Assembly: GCA_025362155.1 (NCBI GenBank)
Contig: JANYHX010000240.1
Location: 1-18,718, forward strand
Direction: 5' to 3'
Length of the DNA stretch: 18,718 bases
Source: Gallionella sp.
GTDB lineage: Bacteria; Pseudomonadota; Gammaproteobacteria; Burkholderiales; Gallionellaceae
Positions 16,244 to 18,718 of the stretch are shown here, piece by piece; positions within the stretch are counted from its first letter, which is position 1, and every line of letters begins with the position of its first letter. The notes below the pieces were generated by a model. It was not told the origin of the DNA, searched no databases, and saw only the letters and a list, made by a program, of their open reading frames with translations. A program made the translations under genes and the position numbers.

Positions 16244-16382
16244 GGGAGCCTCTAAAAATCCAGAGTTCGCCCAAATGCAAGGCGCGAAAAAATTTCGCCG
16301 CGCGCATATGGGTTATATGTAAGCAAGAAATTTTTTCCGCAACGCAGCAGTTGGGATGAAATCTGGGTTTTGAGAGGTTCCC
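16244..16382 (+). repeat. Imperfect-palindrome intergenic element, copy B (139 bp)
   Basis: This is the uninterrupted copy of the element at 14924-15103. It begins gggagcctctaaaaatccag and ends ctgggttttgagaggttccc. Comparing the whole element with its own reverse complement shows similarity along most of its length: the ends, the gcgaaaaaatttc / gaaattttttccgc blocks and the catatgggttatatg centre all face each other. As RNA it could fold into one long hairpin. It lies between prs and rplY, ending 18 bp before the rplY ATG, so it would be in the prs-rplY intercistronic RNA just ahead of the rplY ribosome-binding site. No coding sense is seen. Confidence 0.85.
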
Positions 16383-16400
16383 GTTATTAGGAGAAGTAAA

Positions 16401-17129
16401 ATGGCTATAGAAATCAATGCAAAAAATCGTAAGGCGCAAGGAACGGGTGCGAGCCGCCGTCTGCGTAACACCGGCCGTGTGCCAGGTGTTGTGTATGGCG
16501 CGGGCGACGTGAACATGATCGAACTCGACCACAATGAACTGTATTACAAGCTGCGTGCTGAAGCATTCCACGCGTCCATATTGACCCTAAATGTGGATGG
16601 CAAAAAAGAATCCGTGCAACTGCGCGATTTCGTCATGCATCCGTTCCGTCAGCAAGTACAACACATCGATTTTCAGCGTGTCGATGCCAAGAAAAAAATG
16701 CACATCAAAGTGCCGTTGCATTTCCTGAACGCGGATATCTCTCCCGGGGTGAAAGATGGCGGCGGCAAAATCAGCCACGTGATGAATGATCTGGACATCA
16801 CCTGCTTGCCTGGGGATTTGCCTACCTTCATCGAAGTGGATTTGTCACATCTGGCGCTGGGTCATTCCATCCATGTGGCTGATTTGAAGTTGCCCCCTGG
16901 CGTGCAAGCTGTGTCACGCGGAACGCATACTGCTGAGGCCGTAGTCGCCACTGTGCAAGTGCCGCGCGGTATGGCTGAAGCTGAAGTGACTGCTGAAGCT
17001 GATGCCGCCGCAGCCGCTTCTGCGGCATCCGCTCCTGCACCCGCTGCTGGAGCCGCTAAAGCAGGCGCCGCTGCGCCTGCGGCAGCGGCAGCTGCTGCCC
17101 CGGCTCCTGCCACCAAAAAAACCAAGTAA
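16401..17129 (+). CDS. rplY: 50S ribosomal protein L25/CTC type (bL25)
   Basis: bL25 binds 5S rRNA on the large ribosomal subunit. This is the longer CTC/TL5 type: an N-terminal 5S-binding domain ([20 protein letters not shown] to about residue 90, including GRVPGVVYG) plus the C-terminal beta domain ([38 protein letters not shown]). The last 50 or so residues form an Ala/Pro-rich, low-complexity tail ending ATKKTK, giving 242 residues in total, longer than the roughly 200-residue average. AGGAG (16390-16394) precedes the ATG. It follows prs and copy B of the palindromic element, and is closed by an intrinsic terminator before pth. Confidence 0.97.
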   Translation: MAIEINAKNRKAQGTGASRRLRNTGRVPGVVYGAGDVNMIELDHNELYYKLRAEAFHASILTLNVDGKKESVQLRDFVMHPFRQQVQHIDFQRVDAKKKMHIKVPLHFLNADISPGVKDGGGKISHVMNDLDITCLPGDLPTFIEVDLSHLALGHSIHVADLKLPPGVQAVSRGTHTAEAVVATVQVPRGMAEAEVTAEADAAAAASAASAPAPAAGAAKAGAAAPAAAAAAAPAPATKKTK

Positions 17130-17155
17130 CCGCCAGGTAAATCGACTGGCTACAT

Positions 17156-17193
17156 AAACCCGCCATTGCTGATTAAGCATGGCGGGGGTTTTT
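17156..17193 (+). terminator. Rho-independent terminator after rplY
   Basis: cccgccat (17159-17166) pairs with atggcggg (17179-17186). The stem can extend through tgct/agca next to a short loop. It is followed by gg and five T residues. It lies 29 bp beyond the rplY stop and ends the tRNA-prs-rplY transcript. pth begins 20 bp further on and may depend on read-through or its own promoter. Confidence 0.85.
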
Positions 17194-17212
17194 ATTCAGG
17201 TTCTATGACAGC

Positions 17213-17788
17213 ATGACTGCGATACGTTTGATAGTTGGTCTGGGCAATCCCGGACGCGAATACGAAACCACCCGGCATAACGTCGGCTTTATGTGGGTGG
17301 ACGAACTCGCGCGCCTGCAAAAGCTGAGTTTCAAGAGCGAGGCCAAGTTTCACAGCCTGACTGCGCGCGGCCAGTTGCACGGACACGAAGTGTTACTGCT
17401 TAAGCCGCAAACCTTCATGAATGTCAGCGGGCGATCCGTCGGCGCGCTGGTGCAATTCTATAAAATCGAACCAGCAGAAATGCTGGTCGTGCATGACGAA
17501 CTCGATCTACCGCCGGGCGTGACGCGCCTGAAAATGGGTGGCGGACACGGCGGACACAACGGGCTGAAAGACATCATTGCGCATCTCGGCACCAAGGATT
17601 TCTGGCGGCTACGCCTCGGCATCGGCCATCCCGGTGACCGCGACGAAGTAGTCAATTACGTGTTGAACGATCCGCGCCGCGAAGAGCGCGAACTGATAGA
17701 CGATGCCATGCAGCAAGCCCAAAACATCGCGCATCTGGTCATCGAAGGTAAGACCGAAGCAGCGATGTTGAAGCTGCATAGTGCGTAA
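17213..17788 (+). CDS. pth: Peptidyl-tRNA hydrolase
   Basis: Pth cleaves peptidyl-tRNA released from stalled ribosomes, recycling tRNA in the cytosol. It has 191 residues, normal length. Hallmarks are [18 protein letters not shown] (9-26) with catalytic H22, [10 protein letters not shown] (64-73), [11 protein letters not shown] with D95, and [12 protein letters not shown] in the substrate loop. The ATG at 17213 gives the usual [14 protein letters not shown] start; no strong Shine-Dalgarno sequence is seen. Its usual neighbour ychF is not visible: an IS3-family remnant follows 61 bp after the stop, so any ychF would lie beyond the insertion. Confidence 0.98.
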   Translation: MTAIRLIVGLGNPGREYETTRHNVGFMWVDELARLQKLSFKSEAKFHSLTARGQLHGHEVLLLKPQTFMNVSGRSVGALVQFYKIEPAEMLVVHDELDLPPGVTRLKMGGGHGGHNGLKDIIAHLGTKDFWRLRLGIGHPGDRDEVVNYVLNDPRREERELIDDAMQQAQNIAHLVIEGKTEAAMLKLHSA

Positions 17789-17900
17789 TCCTAATGGGTG
17801 TTTATTACTTCGGATCTGCTGTTGACCGTCTGTCTCTTCGATCTCGGTCTGGTTCTACCCTGATTTAACGGATACTCAGTTAAGAGCGGGTTGATGAATA

Positions 17901-18568
17901 TTAACAACTGCCCACTGCACTCATGCTGCTGACAATCCCATGTGTAGATAGGAATAGCTGGTATTCATGGCTGGTGTATTGTGATCCACGGTCCGAGTGC
18001 AGGATCACACTGCCTGTCTCTTTCTGTTGCCACAAAGCCATCAGCACAGCCTGCACCACCAATTGTTTTTCCATGCGTGGGCTCATTGACCAGCCAACCA
18101 CCAGGCTGGAATATAAATCAATGACCACCGCCAGATATAACCCACCTTCTGCCGTGCGAATGTAGGTAATATCCGTCACCCATTTGGTATTCGCCTGCTG
18201 TGCTGTGAAATCACGTTGCAGATGATTGCTGACAGGGTCAGGTCGTAGGCTAGATGGTCGCCGGCGCCACTGGGTATGGGCCGGAATGCCAGCCAATTTG
18301 GCGGATTGCATCAAGCGCGCAACCCGGTTGAGGCTGCATGCCTCACCCAGGTAACGCATTCATCATGCATGCGTGGACTACCGAATACCCCATCGCTTTC
18401 GGTATGCAGGGCATGAATGCGTCGCAGCAATCGGGTGTTATCCTGGTCACGGTTACTCGGCTGCCGGATACGCCAGCCGTAATAACCACTGTGGGACCCC
18501 TTGAGCAAACGGCACATCATGGTGATCGGAAATACATCGCGGCAACGTTCTATCATGTGGAACCTCAC
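17901..18568 (-). pseudogene. IS3-family OrfB transposase, frameshifted and C-terminally truncated
   Basis: OrfB begins at the GTG 18568-18566 (RFHMIERCRDVFPITMMCRL), overlapping the orfA stop as GTGA. The frame follows HTH-like SGYYGWRIRQ to SPRMHDE, then shifts. Similarity resumes in the next frame as RYLGEACSLNRVARLM, showing a 1-nt loss near 18358. The integrase core continues with TKWVTDITYI (first Asp), LAVVIDLYSSLVVGW (second Asp) and HSDRGSQYTSHEYQLFL. It then stops at 17901 just after SMSAVGSC, where intact relatives continue with DNAAAE, which carries the catalytic Glu. Frameshift plus missing Glu and about 80 C-terminal residues make it inactive. Confidence 0.88.
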
Positions 18569-18718
18569 CGGGATGTCCTGGCGAAGTACGCTGCCGCTTC
18601 TTTTAAAAAATCGCGCTCCTGTTTAACCTGCTGCAACTCGCGTTTGATTCGAGCCAGCTCCAAGTCTCGCGGTGTGCCATTGCCGGGAAAGGCATTTTTA
18701 CCGGCCTTGCTGATTTCA
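18565..18718 (-). CDS. IS3-family OrfA, C-terminal 50 residues (cut by window edge)
   Basis: The frame enters from the right edge as EISKAGKNAFPGNGTPRDLE and continues with a heptad-like leucine-zipper region (LARIKRELQQVKQERDFLKE) ending AAAYFARTSR. This is the characteristic OrfA C-terminus. The N-terminal helix-turn-helix is outside the window. At 18610-18604 the minus strand reads T TTT TTA in the OrfA frame, a canonical slippery heptamer. A -1 shift there stays open into the OrfB frame, as expected for the fused OrfAB transposase. Confidence 0.85.
   Translation of the reverse strand, partial: EISKAGKNAFPGNGTPRDLELARIKRELQQVKQERDFLKEAAAYFARTSR

Larger units (their letters stand above)
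17850..18718 (-). mobile_element. Degenerate IS3-family insertion sequence (runs off the right edge)
   Basis: The minus strand carries the 3' part of an OrfA and a broken OrfB of an IS3-family (DDE) transposase in the usual slightly overlapping arrangement. The left boundary is inferred: the segment starting tggttctaccctgatttaac at 17850 begins with TG and looks like an IS3-type terminal inverted repeat. Its mate would be outside the window and cannot be checked. Between this end and orfB the last third of orfB is absent, so the copy has an internal deletion as well as a frameshift and should be immobile by itself. The 61 bp between pth and 17850 hold no feature I recognise. Confidence 0.75.

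Noticed and set aside
16862..17125. Minus-strand Ala-rich ORF opposite the rplY tail
   Set aside because: Low-complexity GC-rich codons keep several frames open; it is a shadow of rplY.

Overview
The window is bacterial chromosome, about mid-50s % GC by eye, densely packed with core housekeeping genes. Gene content and order point to a betaproteobacterium: ftsY-ftsE-ftsX divergent from two M16 peptidases, rsmD, coaD and a YfhL-type ferredoxin, then mutM divergent from TPR protein-lolB-ispE-tRNA-Gln-prs-rplY-pth. A Nitrosomonadales/Gallionellaceae-like organism is my guess; that is inference from remembered gene order, not a measured placement.

Left part (1-6353). On the minus strand ftsY, ftsE and the start of ftsX (cut by the window edge) encode the SRP receptor and the FtsEX divisome ABC complex. 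A compact A/T-rich repeat lies between ftsY and ftsE. Divergently on the plus strand runs a tight operon-like set: an active M16B zinc peptidase, its metal-site-less partner, rsmD (apparently starting at an ATA codon), coaD and ferredoxin.

Middle (6369-11653). Everything is on the minus strand: a secreted or lipid-anchored phosphoesterase, a 57-residue lipoprotein, mutM, and a three-gene ABC-2 exporter set (ATPase, permease, GldG-like auxiliary protein) whose overlaps run directly into mutM. The set starts from a divergent promoter region shared with the TPR lipoprotein gene.

Right part (11654-17788). TPR lipoprotein, lolB and ispE are closely spaced or overlapping. tRNA-Gln(UUG) and prs follow, bracketed by two same-orientation copies of a long imperfect palindrome (139 and 180 bp), which looks like an ERIC/MITE-type intergenic element. 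Then come rplY (L25/CTC type), a good intrinsic terminator and pth.

Right edge (about 17850-18718). A decayed IS3-family element on the minus strand has a partial orfA, a frameshifted orfB lacking the catalytic glutamate and C-terminus, and a candidate terminal repeat facing pth.

I see no CRISPR array, toxin-antitoxin pair, prophage or clear new defence system. The least-explained features are the palindromic element, the possible ATA start of rsmD, the GldG-like ABC operon fused to mutM, and the repeat between ftsY and ftsE.
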